From positions 1-64,000 of the forward strand of contig JAENZI010000009.1 in NCBI GenBank assembly GCA_016841365.1: a stretch of 64,000 nucleotides of DNA. The letters are read 5' to 3'. The translations under genes and the position numbers were made by a program. The stretch's first letter is position 1; the number at the start of each line of letters is the position of its first letter. The DNA is from Anaerolineaceae bacterium. Its GTDB lineage: Bacteria > Chloroflexota > Anaerolineae > Anaerolineales > Anaerolineaceae. Below are positions 53,353-61,688 of the stretch, piece after piece. The notes beneath the pieces are model-generated. The model did no database searches. It was given only the letters and a program-made list of their open reading frames with translations, and was not told where the DNA came from.

Positions 53353-54202
53353 TAACGGACACAATCCATACAAACCGACACCCATGCACATTGTCCGTGC
53401 TTATTATGAATCCAACGACCGCTCATTGAAAACCCTGGAACTGGTATTCGACCATCAAGCAGATCGGGATGAATTCTTTGAAGCTTACAACCCAGGCCAG
53501 TTTTGCCAGCTTTCCATATTTGGCAAAGGTGAAGCGCCTTTTGGCGTTGCCTCAGCAGCCTGGGAAGGTGATTTTGTCCGCTTTACCATACAGAAGATGG
53601 GTTCTTTCACCCAATATGCTCATCAACTGCAGGCTGGTGATGCCATCGGGATGCGCGGTCCGCTGGGGAATGGTTTCCCGCTTGAGGATTGGAAGGGAAA
53701 GAACCTGGTCATCATTGGCGGTGGGTGCGCATTCTCGACACTCTACGCTTTAACGAAACATGTGCATCACCCACAAAACAGACCGGATTTTGACCAGCTT
53801 GTCGTGATCTATGGTGCGCGTACATCGGGTTTATGCATGTACAAACATGACATTCAAAGCTGGTATCAACGCGATGACATGGAAATCCATCAGGCCATCG
53901 ACGTGCCAGAGGAAGATTGGTCGCACCATGTTGGCTATGTGCCAGATGTCGTGAAAAACGTTGCCCCATCCCCAGAAAATGCCGTCGCTGTTGTCTGCGG
54001 CCCGCCCATCATGACCAAATACACTCTGCCGGTTCTGGTTGAGCTTGGCTTTGCACCAGATACAATTTTCACTTCCTTAGAAAAACGAATGAAATGCGGG
54101 ATCGGCAAATGCGGTCGATGCAACATAGGATCAAAATATATCTGTAAAGACGGTCCTGTATTCAGTCTCGCAGAATTACAGGAACTCCCTGACGATATTT
54201 AA
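53345..54202 (+). CDS. FlxA/AsrB-like FAD/NAD(P)-binding oxidoreductase subunit
   Basis: The product is 285 residues from ATG 53345 (GTGAGG upstream; a longer ORF begins inside the previous gene). It belongs to the ferredoxin-NADP reductase type: an FAD domain with YNPGQFCQLSIFG and GMRGPLGNGF, an NAD domain with NLVIIGGGCAFSTLYAL, and C-terminal cysteines EKRMKCGIGKCGRCNIG that hold a 2Fe-2S cluster. It would connect the complex to NADH or NADPH. Stop is 13 bp before the next gene. Confidence 0.88.
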   Translation: MHNNGHNPYKPTPMHIVRAYYESNDRSLKTLELVFDHQADRDEFFEAYNPGQFCQLSIFGKGEAPFGVASAAWEGDFVRFTIQKMGSFTQYAHQLQAGDAIGMRGPLGNGFPLEDWKGKNLVIIGGGCAFSTLYALTKHVHHPQNRPDFDQLVVIYGARTSGLCMYKHDIQSWYQRDDMEIHQAIDVPEEDWSHHVGYVPDVVKNVAPSPENAVAVVCGPPIMTKYTLPVLVELGFAPDTIFTSLEKRMKCGIGKCGRCNIGSKYICKDGPVFSLAELQELPDDI

Positions 54203-54215
54203 ACCTGGAGAAATT

Positions 54216-55190
54216 ATGAGCCAACGCGGAATTAAACAAAAAACCCGAACACAGCATGAAATGATCCTTGAAAGCCCCATGGTCACCCGTCACTATAAGA
54301 TGACCTGGGATCTTGACCGCTGTGTCGGTTGCCAGATGGGTCCAACAGCCTGCCCGAAAGAAGCCCTGACTCACTTAGATGGTGAAATCGTCGATGGGCG
54401 TATGACCGTTCGCCCATCAGTGGATGTTGACCCGGAAACCTGTGTATTATGCGGAATTTGTGTTGAGGTCTGCCCTGTGCACGCCATCACCATGACCGTC
54501 AATGACAAACCCGAAATCCCCGTGATTGAATATGACGCCTTCCCGAAGATTCGCGGCAACATCACATTTGACAAAACTGAGTTTGATTTTTCAAAGAAAG
54601 ATTTCGTCATCGATAACTGCCCCACCAATGTGATCAGTTACGATGAAGAAAACGACACAATGGCAATTCAATATGAAGACTGCATCCGCTGCAGACAATG
54701 CGAGGTTGCCAGTGATGGCGCCTTCAAAGTCACGCAGCGCTGGCAGGGTGGTGTTGAATTGCGTCGCGAGAAATGTGTTGAAGGATGTTTTGCCTGTGCA
54801 GATGTCTGCCCCACCCGTGCGCTGCACATCAACGAAGAGGGTGAGCTGGTTTTGGCGGATTATTATTGCATTAAGTGCGGTGCCTGTATGCACGCCTGCC
54901 CAATCCAACCGGAATTTGAAGAGCAAGAATTCACCTTTGAGTCGCAGGGGATGACACTCACCCGCAGCTATCAGAAATTGATCAATGAAGATGATCTGGC
55001 GATCAAAGTCGAACGCTGGCGTGTGGTGCATGAACCGGTGAAAAGTGCAGCATGGATCGAAGCGCTGCGTAAGCTGGCAGATGACAAAGCCAGTGCCGTG
55101 GAAATTGATCGCAAACGAGCGCTCAAACGCCGTGACCTGATCCTAGCGTTGCGCGGTCACACCCTGCCCGGGCACACCAGAAAAAAATAA
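54216..55190 (+). CDS. Polyferredoxin (multi-cluster 4Fe-4S protein)
   Basis: The 324-residue protein has at least four 4Fe-4S motifs: CVGCQMGPTACP, CVLCGICVEVCP, CVEGCFACADVCP and CIKCGACMHACP. An incomplete fifth motif (CIRCRQC without the distal Cys) lies at about 149-155. A central beta-rich region and a charged C-terminal tail ending in RKK flank the clusters. It could act as an electron store or partner of the AOR/Hdr complex. It is the last gene of the operon and is followed by a strong terminator. Confidence 0.85.
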   Translation: MSQRGIKQKTRTQHEMILESPMVTRHYKMTWDLDRCVGCQMGPTACPKEALTHLDGEIVDGRMTVRPSVDVDPETCVLCGICVEVCPVHAITMTVNDKPEIPVIEYDAFPKIRGNITFDKTEFDFSKKDFVIDNCPTNVISYDEENDTMAIQYEDCIRCRQCEVASDGAFKVTQRWQGGVELRREKCVEGCFACADVCPTRALHINEEGELVLADYYCIKCGACMHACPIQPEFEEQEFTFESQGMTLTRSYQKLINEDDLAIKVERWRVVHEPVKSAAWIEALRKLADDKASAVEIDRKRALKRRDLILALRGHTLPGHTRKK

Positions 55191-55218
55191 GCCTAACTAA
55201 ACACAAATTAGAAATCTA

Positions 55219-55262
55219 AAGCTGACAGCAGATAAGATTAACGCTGTCAGCTTATTTTTTTT
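55219..55262 (+). terminator. Terminator of the AOR-Hdr-Flx operon
   Basis: A perfect 11-bp stem (55219-55229 with 55243-55253) with a 13-nt loop is followed by TATTTTTTTT. It lies 29 bp after the last stop codon. Confidence 0.9.
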
Positions 55263-55521
55263 ACAAACAAAACCTAATTGAAAACCCTTAACATACACCT
55301 ACCAAAATATCAATAATCTCAAAAAACCGCCCAAGTCTTATTGAGACCCTCCAACCCGCTTCACAACAACCACAATAGAAAATGGAACACATAGAAATAC
55401 ATTCACAACCAAATACATCTAAGGTGCATATTAATAGCTTAGAATGCCCCTGAATCGCATTAGAAAGGATCCTGGAAGAGCCAAAAGAATAAAACTTAAT
55501 TAATCTTTGTTTGTCTGGGGA
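55263..55521. other. Noncoding AT-rich gap before the insertion sequence
   Basis: About 260 bp with no convincing ORF, RNA gene or promoter. A minus-strand 115-codon frame across it runs into the insertion sequence and has no family features, so I do not call it. Confidence 0.5.
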
Positions 55522-55529
55522 ATTACTGA
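55522..55529. repeat. Target-site duplication, left copy
   Basis: ATTACTGA directly precedes the left end of the IS256-family element. The identical 8-mer follows its right end at 56898-56905. Eight base pairs is the usual duplication size for this family. Confidence 0.93.
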
Positions 55530-55557
55530 GGTAAAGTCTCATATAGTGGTGTAAATT
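55530..55557 (+). repeat. IS256 left terminal inverted repeat
   Basis: 28 nt starting GGTAAAGTCT and ending AGTGGTGTAAATT. It matches the reverse complement of 56870-56897 at 22 of 28 positions. Confidence 0.9.
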
Positions 55558-55622
55558 CTTGACGAAATAGTCATCTTGTGCTTCCATAAGAATGATCAAA
55601 TTCAAAAAAAGGAGGCACAAAG

Positions 55623-56885
55623 ATGACTGACTCAATTATGGCATTTGTTAACTATCTGCGCAAGGAGGAGTTGACTGAAGACGTTGATTTTCTACGAGAA
55701 GCAACCGAGTTCCTATGTCAACAACTTATTGATGCAGAAGCAGAGGAGGTGATCGGAGCAGAGCGATATGAGAGGACATCAGACCGGCAAACTTACCGAA
55801 ACGGAACCAGAGAACGACGTTTGGAAACCCGGGTAGGCGAATTGGATCTCAAGATTCCCAAACTGAGGAAGGGAAGCTATCTTCCCAGCTTACTTGCACC
55901 GCGTAAGCGATCCGAGGAAGCCTTGCTGGCCGTTGTTCAGGAAGCCTATATTCAGGGCGTAAGCACTCGCAGAATGGACGAAATAGCCAAAGCGCTGGGG
56001 CTGCAAGGTATTGATAAGAGCAAGGTATCCCGGATCTGCAAAGAACTGGACGAGATGGTAAGAGAATTCCGAGAACGACCACTCCAAGACAAGTATCCCT
56101 ACATCTGGCTGGATGCCGTTGTACTAAATGTTCGAGAAAACCATCGAGTGGTGAAATTATCCTTAGGGATTGCTATTGGTGTTGACAGCCAGGGAGAGCG
56201 TCATATCCTAGGTTTTGACCTTGGCGCAGGGGAATCTAAGGCATTTTGGCTTGATTTTCTGCGTTCTCTCAAACAAAGAGGTCTGAAAGAAACCATGTTG
56301 GTGATCAGTGACGCCCATAGCGGCTTGAAAGCAGCAATTGGACAAGCTTTTTCCGGAAGCGCCTGGCAGCGTTGTTCAGTACACTTTATGAGGAATGTGC
56401 TAGCTCAGGTATCACATAAAGATAAAAAACAGGTAGCCGAGGCTATCAAATTGGTCTTTGAACAACCCGACCAACGGACATCGAAAGCGTATTTGGAACA
56501 TTTGGCTAAACTAATGCAGTCTCGCTGGTCAAAAGTTGCCCAAATGCTTCTGGAGGCGGAAGAGGATATTCTGGCGTACAAAACGTTTCCAAAAAAACAT
56601 CATCGTTCCATCCACTCAGTCAATCCACTGGAACGAATTAACAGAGAGATCCGCCGTCGCACCCGTGTCGTGGGTGTGTTCCCTAACCGAGAATCAGTTT
56701 TCAGGCTGGTTGGAACACTCTTGATGGATATGGACGAGGATTGGCGTGGCAGTCGACGCTACATGGCGGAAAAGGGTATTCAAAAGCTGCTCACGCCCGA
56801 TCCCCAGGAGGATACAAGACAAGATTTCAATCTCGTTAATGAGCTATTGGAGCTGGAAGCACAGAATGTAATTTACACCACTTGA
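55623..56885 (+). CDS. IS256-family (mutator type) transposase
   Basis: This 420-residue DDE transposase is full length. Family features are an N-terminal DNA-binding region with ERYERTSDRQTYRNGTRERR, LKIPKLRKGSYLPSLL, and EEALLAVVQEAYIQGVSTRRMDEI. The catalytic core has the first Asp in YIWLDAVV (about residue 163), the second in VISDAHSGLKAA (about 229), and the Glu in IHSVNPLERINREIRRRTRVVGVFPN near residue 340. The stop codon overlaps the right inverted repeat, as in many IS256 elements. An AAGGAGGCA-type ribosome site precedes the ATG. No frameshift or truncation. Confidence 0.96.
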   Translation: MTDSIMAFVNYLRKEELTEDVDFLREATEFLCQQLIDAEAEEVIGAERYERTSDRQTYRNGTRERRLETRVGELDLKIPKLRKGSYLPSLLAPRKRSEEALLAVVQEAYIQGVSTRRMDEIAKALGLQGIDKSKVSRICKELDEMVREFRERPLQDKYPYIWLDAVVLNVRENHRVVKLSLGIAIGVDSQGERHILGFDLGAGESKAFWLDFLRSLKQRGLKETMLVISDAHSGLKAAIGQAFSGSAWQRCSVHFMRNVLAQVSHKDKKQVAEAIKLVFEQPDQRTSKAYLEHLAKLMQSRWSKVAQMLLEAEEDILAYKTFPKKHHRSIHSVNPLERINREIRRRTRVVGVFPNRESVFRLVGTLLMDMDEDWRGSRRYMAEKGIQKLLTPDPQEDTRQDFNLVNELLELEAQNVIYTT

Positions 56886-56897
56886 CAAGACACTACC
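56870..56897 (-). repeat. IS256 right terminal inverted repeat
   Basis: Read on the minus strand, 28 nt starting GGTAGTGTCT and ending AGTGGTGTAAATT. It includes the last codons and stop of the transposase gene. Confidence 0.9.
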
Positions 56898-56905
56898 ATT
56901 ACTGA
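56898..56905. repeat. Target-site duplication, right copy
   Basis: ATTACTGA directly follows the right end of the element and is identical to the left copy at 55522-55529. Confidence 0.93.
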
Positions 56906-56967
56906 CGCTCTCCCACAGATTAAGAGTCATTATTTGAATTGATTCCTTTTGGTGAAAAACCCCTCGT

Positions 56968-57000
56968 AATAAAAAATGGGTTGGCCTTGCCAACCCATTT
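56968..57000 (-). terminator. Terminator of lgt
   Basis: A perfect 12-bp stem (56974-56985 with 56989-57000, loop CTT) is followed on the minus strand by TTTTTTATT. It lies 39 bp after the lgt stop codon. Confidence 0.88.
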
Positions 57001-57039
57001 CAGTTTTAAATTTCAAAATCTAACTAGAAAAGAGCTTCT

Positions 57040-57990
57040 CTAAGATTGATTTGGATCTTGTGTATCTGAAGCCTCTTTTGCAGCTGTTTCATTAGATTTC
57101 TTTGCGTCCAGTCGTTCTTGTAAAGGCGGCGCGATTTCATATTCATCTTTCCCGGGCGAAATAAACTTCACTTTGATCACCCGGTATTTGATCAGGATCA
57201 ATAATACACCTGCCAGCATCATCAAAACCGCCACAAAACGTGAGTAGCTGAATGCAGTACCCGGAAATGTGGGTTGATCTGGTCTAAAAAATTCAATGAT
57301 ATTCCGACCCAATCCAGCCAAAATCAACCAGGAACCAAAAATGACACCAGGTTTCATCTTGTCTTTGAATTTTCGCGCCAAGACCAATAAAATCCCAACG
57401 GATAACAAATTCCAAAGGATCTCATAAGCAAATGTCGGGTGAAAACGCGTTGTCTCTAGAGGAAATTGTGCCAAATCATCCCAGAGCTTCATCCTGTGTT
57501 GAGCGTCAATCGGGATCCCCCATGGCAGGTTCGTTGGCTGCCCATAAAGTTCCTGGTTGATAAAATTTGCAGGACGGGCAATTGCCTGTCCCAGGAGCAA
57601 ACCAGGAGAGAATGAATCTACTGCTAACCAAAAATCCAATCCCATTTTCTTTGCGTAGAAATAAAATGCGACTGCGCCGAAAAGAATCGCCCCGAAATAA
57701 TGCAATCCGCCCTGACGTAAATTGATGATCGCCAGCGGATCTTGCACATAACGCATATCGCCGCCCAACGTCGCATTAGCCACATACCATAATCTGGCAC
57801 CGATAATGCCTGCCGGCAAGACCCACAACAAGCTGTCCCACACATAGTCCGGGTCCTGCCCTCGCCTTTTGAATTCAACAGCAGCTAACCATGCAGCGAT
57901 GGCAACACCCAGCATCACCAAGACACCATACCAGTATAAAGAAAATGAAAATTCCCCAATATTGATCGTAAAAATCACCGGATCGATCAT
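57040..57990 (-). CDS. lgt: Prolipoprotein diacylglyceryl transferase (Lgt)
   Basis: This 316-residue integral membrane enzyme attaches diacylglycerol to the lipobox Cys of lipoproteins such as those at 36842, 37992 and 38518. It has seven membrane helices, the signature region with RPANFINQELYG near residue 145 (Lgt motif with the conserved Asn, Glu and Gly), and the HPTFAYE motif near residue 190. The C-terminal 50 residues form a charged tail absent from many homologues. It is 20 bp from the sulfatase-like gene on the same strand. lspA is also in this window. Confidence 0.94.
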   Translation of the reverse strand: MIDPVIFTINIGEFSFSLYWYGVLVMLGVAIAAWLAAVEFKRRGQDPDYVWDSLLWVLPAGIIGARLWYVANATLGGDMRYVQDPLAIINLRQGGLHYFGAILFGAVAFYFYAKKMGLDFWLAVDSFSPGLLLGQAIARPANFINQELYGQPTNLPWGIPIDAQHRMKLWDDLAQFPLETTRFHPTFAYEILWNLLSVGILLVLARKFKDKMKPGVIFGSWLILAGLGRNIIEFFRPDQPTFPGTAFSYSRFVAVLMMLAGVLLILIKYRVIKVKFISPGKDEYEIAPPLQERLDAKKSNETAAKEASDTQDPNQS

Positions 57991-58010
57991 AATTACCTCT
58001 TTCTTAATTT

Positions 58011-59576
58011 TTATTCGATATAACCCAGGTCCCGTAATCGTTGCTGAATGAGATCGTCACTTAATGAGATTTTCTTTCTCGACGATCCTAACTGCCGTGA
58101 GGATGCCACATCAAGGTAGGTATCAAGCACACTCGCAAGTTCTTTAATCCGCTTTTCGTCTGAATAAGGTTGACTTTCTTTTGGATCGCCAGCCAGGTTG
58201 AACAACACCTTTGACAATCCCTCAATCGCAATCATTTTTTCATCACCCTGATAAACAGCGCGATGTGATCGATTAGCGTAAAACCGATCGATAAGCTCTG
58301 GTGAGTGATTGCGCATGATCGTAAGCGCATTTTCTGGCGCGTATGCCTCAGCGATAAGCTGCTTTGGTACACAATCTTCATCAGACCTCATCCTCAACAA
58401 GCTTTGGCAAGGGATATCGACCTCTGCGGCATAAGGTGTTGAGATCGATTCAAAATCAAAGTAATCCAACACGGTGTGGAATAATTGCGTGATCGACACT
58501 CGTTTTTGCACCCGTCTTCCCTTCTCAAGCCCAGGGACGCGCATAAAAAGCGGAACACGGATCAGTTCTTCGTGGACTCCAAACCCATGCCCCATATAAC
58601 CGTGTTCACCCAGCATCTCGCCATGATCAGCCAAAAAGATCACTAATGTGTTTTCTCGATGATATTTACTGTCCACAACCGATAAAAGTTGGTCTAACAA
58701 ATGATCCTGATAAGAGACCTCAGCATCATACATATCAGACAGTGTCGCTGCTTCAACCTCCGAAAATGGTTTTTCCAATGGGATCAGCCATTGCATTGCT
58801 TTACGGTTAAATTCCCGCATAAAGGTCTGAGACTCGGGTGTTTCGGAAAAATAAGGCACAAATTCCTTAACAAACCTCTCAGGCGGTGCATATGGCATAT
58901 GGGTTTCCATCAGGTTGAGGAAAACAAATTGCCCGCCCAGGTTCTCCCTCTCAATGTTCTTTAGAAAACCCGCCGTGTCGTTGATGGAACGCCCGGTCAT
59001 GCCTTTGAAATTTGCTGCCCTGGTCCACATAGGCACAAACAGCGGACGTAACGCTGCCATGAAAAACTCATTCGGTGAAGCAAATGTGTTCTGAATGGGA
59101 TAGGACAGCTTACGCAGAATTTGGGTGTATTTAGACCATAATTTCCGCAATGGCTGCCAGAGATCATCAATTTCTTTTTGTGGGGTTGAGGGCACCACAC
59201 CGCAATAGTTGTAGAAATTATCAAAGCCCCGCTTAAAACCGTTCTGGATGATCCCGACCAGGGGATTATTGCAGAAGCCTGTTGTTTCCAACCCGGTTGC
59301 TGAAAGGCGTGTGGCTAAGGTTTGAAATTCCTTAGGCAGGACATCATCAGCCTGCACAGTCATATGGACTGCTGGCACTTCACCGCTAAACAATGACGCA
59401 TGCGACGGGATCGTCCATTGACCCGGTGCGATCGCTTTTTCAAAAAATAAACTTTCAGCCGCCAAACTATCAAGATTGGGTGTAGTCGGCCGCCCATAAC
59501 CATAAGACCCAATCCGATCGTAGCGGTGGGTATCCAGAACAACCATTAAAACATTTTTTTGATCTTTTCTACGCAT
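58011..59576 (-). CDS. Sulfatase-family hydrolase (alkaline phosphatase superfamily)
   Basis: The 521-residue protein has the N-terminal metal motif MVVLDTHRYDRIGSYGY with the Asp ligands. The active-site helix reads WTIPSHASLFSG: the nucleophile position holds Thr, not the Cys/Ser that formylglycine-type sulfatases need, so phospho- or phosphono-group chemistry is more likely than sulfate hydrolysis. The C-terminal ligands LADHGEMLGEHG are intact. There is no signal peptide, which suggests a cytoplasmic or loosely attached enzyme. It is next to a sulfotransferase and a metallophosphoesterase, so it may act on a modified glycan or lipid. Confidence 0.85.
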   Translation of the reverse strand: MRRKDQKNVLMVVLDTHRYDRIGSYGYGRPTTPNLDSLAAESLFFEKAIAPGQWTIPSHASLFSGEVPAVHMTVQADDVLPKEFQTLATRLSATGLETTGFCNNPLVGIIQNGFKRGFDNFYNYCGVVPSTPQKEIDDLWQPLRKLWSKYTQILRKLSYPIQNTFASPNEFFMAALRPLFVPMWTRAANFKGMTGRSINDTAGFLKNIERENLGGQFVFLNLMETHMPYAPPERFVKEFVPYFSETPESQTFMREFNRKAMQWLIPLEKPFSEVEAATLSDMYDAEVSYQDHLLDQLLSVVDSKYHRENTLVIFLADHGEMLGEHGYMGHGFGVHEELIRVPLFMRVPGLEKGRRVQKRVSITQLFHTVLDYFDFESISTPYAAEVDIPCQSLLRMRSDEDCVPKQLIAEAYAPENALTIMRNHSPELIDRFYANRSHRAVYQGDEKMIAIEGLSKVLFNLAGDPKESQPYSDEKRIKELASVLDTYLDVASSRQLGSSRKKISLSDDLIQQRLRDLGYIE

Positions 59577-59595
59577 AAAATCTCTTTAACTACTT

Positions 59596-60213
59596 CTATA
59601 AATTCTTTTCTCTGTAAAGTTTCGGGTCAACCACTTCAGCCATTCGCCGTGGTTCCACCCGATTTTCCAAAAAATCAGCCACTTTCTCAAATTCTTGCTC
59701 AGGCTGACGCAAGATATCATTATAACTGACAAACAAAGTCCTCAATCCTGACTTTGCTGCCAGCCATGCTTTCACATCAAGCAAATGCCGCTCATACGAT
59801 CGTCGCAAGTCATCATCAGACAATTCTATTTCGACTATTCGGCTATCCCTGGTGAGCATTCTATGCTGTGAATCAAGAATCTCTGCAAGATTTCTTTCCA
59901 TAAAAATCACCCGATACTCAAGACCTTCTGGTAAATATTCTAAAAGGGCCGAGATGACCTTGACCGCTTTACCTTGAGCCAAGCGCAACCACCTAGTATC
60001 GCCTGATGAAAGCTTTTTTACCCGTTCATATTCAAAATATCCTTTGGGATTATTTTCATCTTTAGTTCGGATCCCATCGGTTAAAAGCGTCATCCCGCCA
60101 GCTTTCAATGCGGACATCATCATCGAAGTGCCGGATCTTGGCAGGCCAGAAACCAAGGTAATAAATTCCTTTGAACCTCTTTTCCTGCCGAATAATGCTC
60201 CCAAAACAGGCAT
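59596..60213 (-). CDS. Sulfotransferase-family protein
   Basis: The product is 205 residues from ATG 60213, which shares one base with the stop of the phosphoesterase gene (TAATG); a longer frame begins inside that gene. The PAPS-binding 5'-loop is GLPRSGTSMMMSAL (about 22-35). The 3'-phosphate binding region RVIFMERNLAEILDSQ lies about residues 102-117, and YNDILRQPEQEFEKVADFL is typical of the C-terminus. It transfers sulfate from PAPS to an unknown carbohydrate or lipid. At this size it is near the lower limit for the family. Confidence 0.83.
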   Translation of the reverse strand: MPVLGALFGRKRGSKEFITLVSGLPRSGTSMMMSALKAGGMTLLTDGIRTKDENNPKGYFEYERVKKLSSGDTRWLRLAQGKAVKVISALLEYLPEGLEYRVIFMERNLAEILDSQHRMLTRDSRIVEIELSDDDLRRSYERHLLDVKAWLAAKSGLRTLFVSYNDILRQPEQEFEKVADFLENRVEPRRMAEVVDPKLYREKNL

Positions 60214-61586
60214 TAAGACCTGCCCTGCAGATACCGATGTGATCCATAGTTCACACCACTCATGTAATGAAATGCCCAATCTCTATCAAGTTCAGGGTCA
60301 TTTTCTTCCCAGGGATAGAAAACCATCACCTTGGTTAGGGCTTTCAGTCGCCCAAACTGCTCATAATTTTTAGTTGCTGGTATCACATTCCGCCAGGTGC
60401 CTGTATTAATATAATACTTTTCATCACCTTTTGTCGCCGAGATCAATGATGCCTCCGCAAAGTGAGAGTGTCCGCTGATCACGCATCGGCAGCCTGACTC
60501 ACTATTTTGGATCAATGCTTCTTTTTTAGCAAAACGCACCTGTGATTTCACACTGATAAATCGTGAGGCCATCTTCATCAAAAGTTTAATCATCCAATAT
60601 GGGATGCCATCCCGGAATATCCTCGATTTTAATATTCCGATCAGCAAAACGCGCACGATTGGGTTGACAGCAGCGGATTGTTTGAGCGTTCGTCTGAACT
60701 CATCATGGCTAATCAAGGTGTTTATAATTGTTGTGAAGGCTGGTTTTAATAAATGCCACACCTCACGATCATCAACACCGGGTGTTGTGAACAAAAATGA
60801 CAGCCATGCTGATGATGGTCGCACGTCGTCAAACTCCATTAAGCGCTTATACAGCGCCATCAAGGTTTTATCAGACAAGATCGCCTCTTCACCATATTGC
60901 TTTAGAAACAACCAGGGCAAAGAAGCGCCATATTCGATCGTGGTGATATCACCCAAAACAGCTACATCGTATGCGTCTACGGGCAATTCTGCTGGAATGG
61001 TTTCTCTGCGGCGTAAATCTAATGAAAAATTGGTGGGGTCATATTCATGCCCATGCCTGATCAAACAAAACGGCTTTTCAAACTCATCTCGAACAATCAA
61101 TATGTTGTCAATTCGAGCTGGTCCGCCATTCAGACCAAATAATTTTCTGACTTCAACACGGATTTTGGGAGTCGCATTCGCCAGTCGATCATGATTGCCT
61201 AAGATCAGATGCAATTTTGTCTCAACATCAAAAAATTGCTGGATATTTCTAAACAAGGTTAAAGTTTCTGCTACATTTCCTTCTTCTGCAATCGCTTCGA
61301 TGATTTTTAGGATGATCTTTTCTTCATCCGAGCCGGAGGAGACATTGCCATTATTGATATAGGGTCTGGATTCTCCTTCTAACCAGATCGAAGAGCGTGA
61401 AATCTCCAAAATATCCCCGGCTAACACAAAGTCAATTTGCTTCACTTTGTTAGCAACAGCAATCTGATTGATCTCAGCCAAATAAGCCCGATAGGTTTCG
61501 ACAGGCAGATTACGATTATATCGATGCGGTCCAATTTGTGTCGATTGTGCCTCAGAAAAATGTAAATCAGAAATAACAACAAGCAT
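60213..61586 (-). CDS. Calcineurin-like metallophosphoesterase
   Basis: The 457-residue protein has all metal motifs: VISDLHFSE (DxH, residues about 4-12), LAGDILE (GD), LILGNHDRL (GNHD), LIRHGHEYDP and VISGHSHFAEAS (GHxH). The domain is spread over 380 residues with a large helical insert between the GNHD and GHSH motifs. The substrate is unknown, but adjacency to a sulfotransferase suggests PAP or another 3'-phosphate-type product. It is translationally coupled to the sulfotransferase. Confidence 0.88.
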   Translation of the reverse strand: MLVVISDLHFSEAQSTQIGPHRYNRNLPVETYRAYLAEINQIAVANKVKQIDFVLAGDILEISRSSIWLEGESRPYINNGNVSSGSDEEKIILKIIEAIAEEGNVAETLTLFRNIQQFFDVETKLHLILGNHDRLANATPKIRVEVRKLFGLNGGPARIDNILIVRDEFEKPFCLIRHGHEYDPTNFSLDLRRRETIPAELPVDAYDVAVLGDITTIEYGASLPWLFLKQYGEEAILSDKTLMALYKRLMEFDDVRPSSAWLSFLFTTPGVDDREVWHLLKPAFTTIINTLISHDEFRRTLKQSAAVNPIVRVLLIGILKSRIFRDGIPYWMIKLLMKMASRFISVKSQVRFAKKEALIQNSESGCRCVISGHSHFAEASLISATKGDEKYYINTGTWRNVIPATKNYEQFGRLKALTKVMVFYPWEENDPELDRDWAFHYMSGVNYGSHRYLQGRS

Positions 61587-61688
61587 CGTTACACCATGAA
61601 ATAATTATCAAATAGATGCAATACTTTCACGAAGATAATTAGCATTCCGCATCTTGAAAAACTAGACCAACAGCCAAACGCATCGTTA

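Larger units (their letters stand above)
55530..56897 (+). mobile_element. Complete IS256-family insertion sequence (1,368 bp)
   Basis: The element is bounded by 28-bp imperfect inverted repeats (55530-55557 and 56870-56897, 22 of 28 matching; inner 13 bp identical). It is flanked by a perfect 8-bp target duplication. It contains one intact mutator-type transposase. The intact duplication and open reading frame indicate a fairly recent and possibly active insertion. It lies just outside the terminator of the AOR operon, so that operon is not interrupted. Confidence 0.95.

Noticed and set aside
55288-55635. Minus-strand 115-codon frame next to the insertion sequence
   Set aside because: It crosses the end of the IS and has Cys-rich random composition with no ribosome site.
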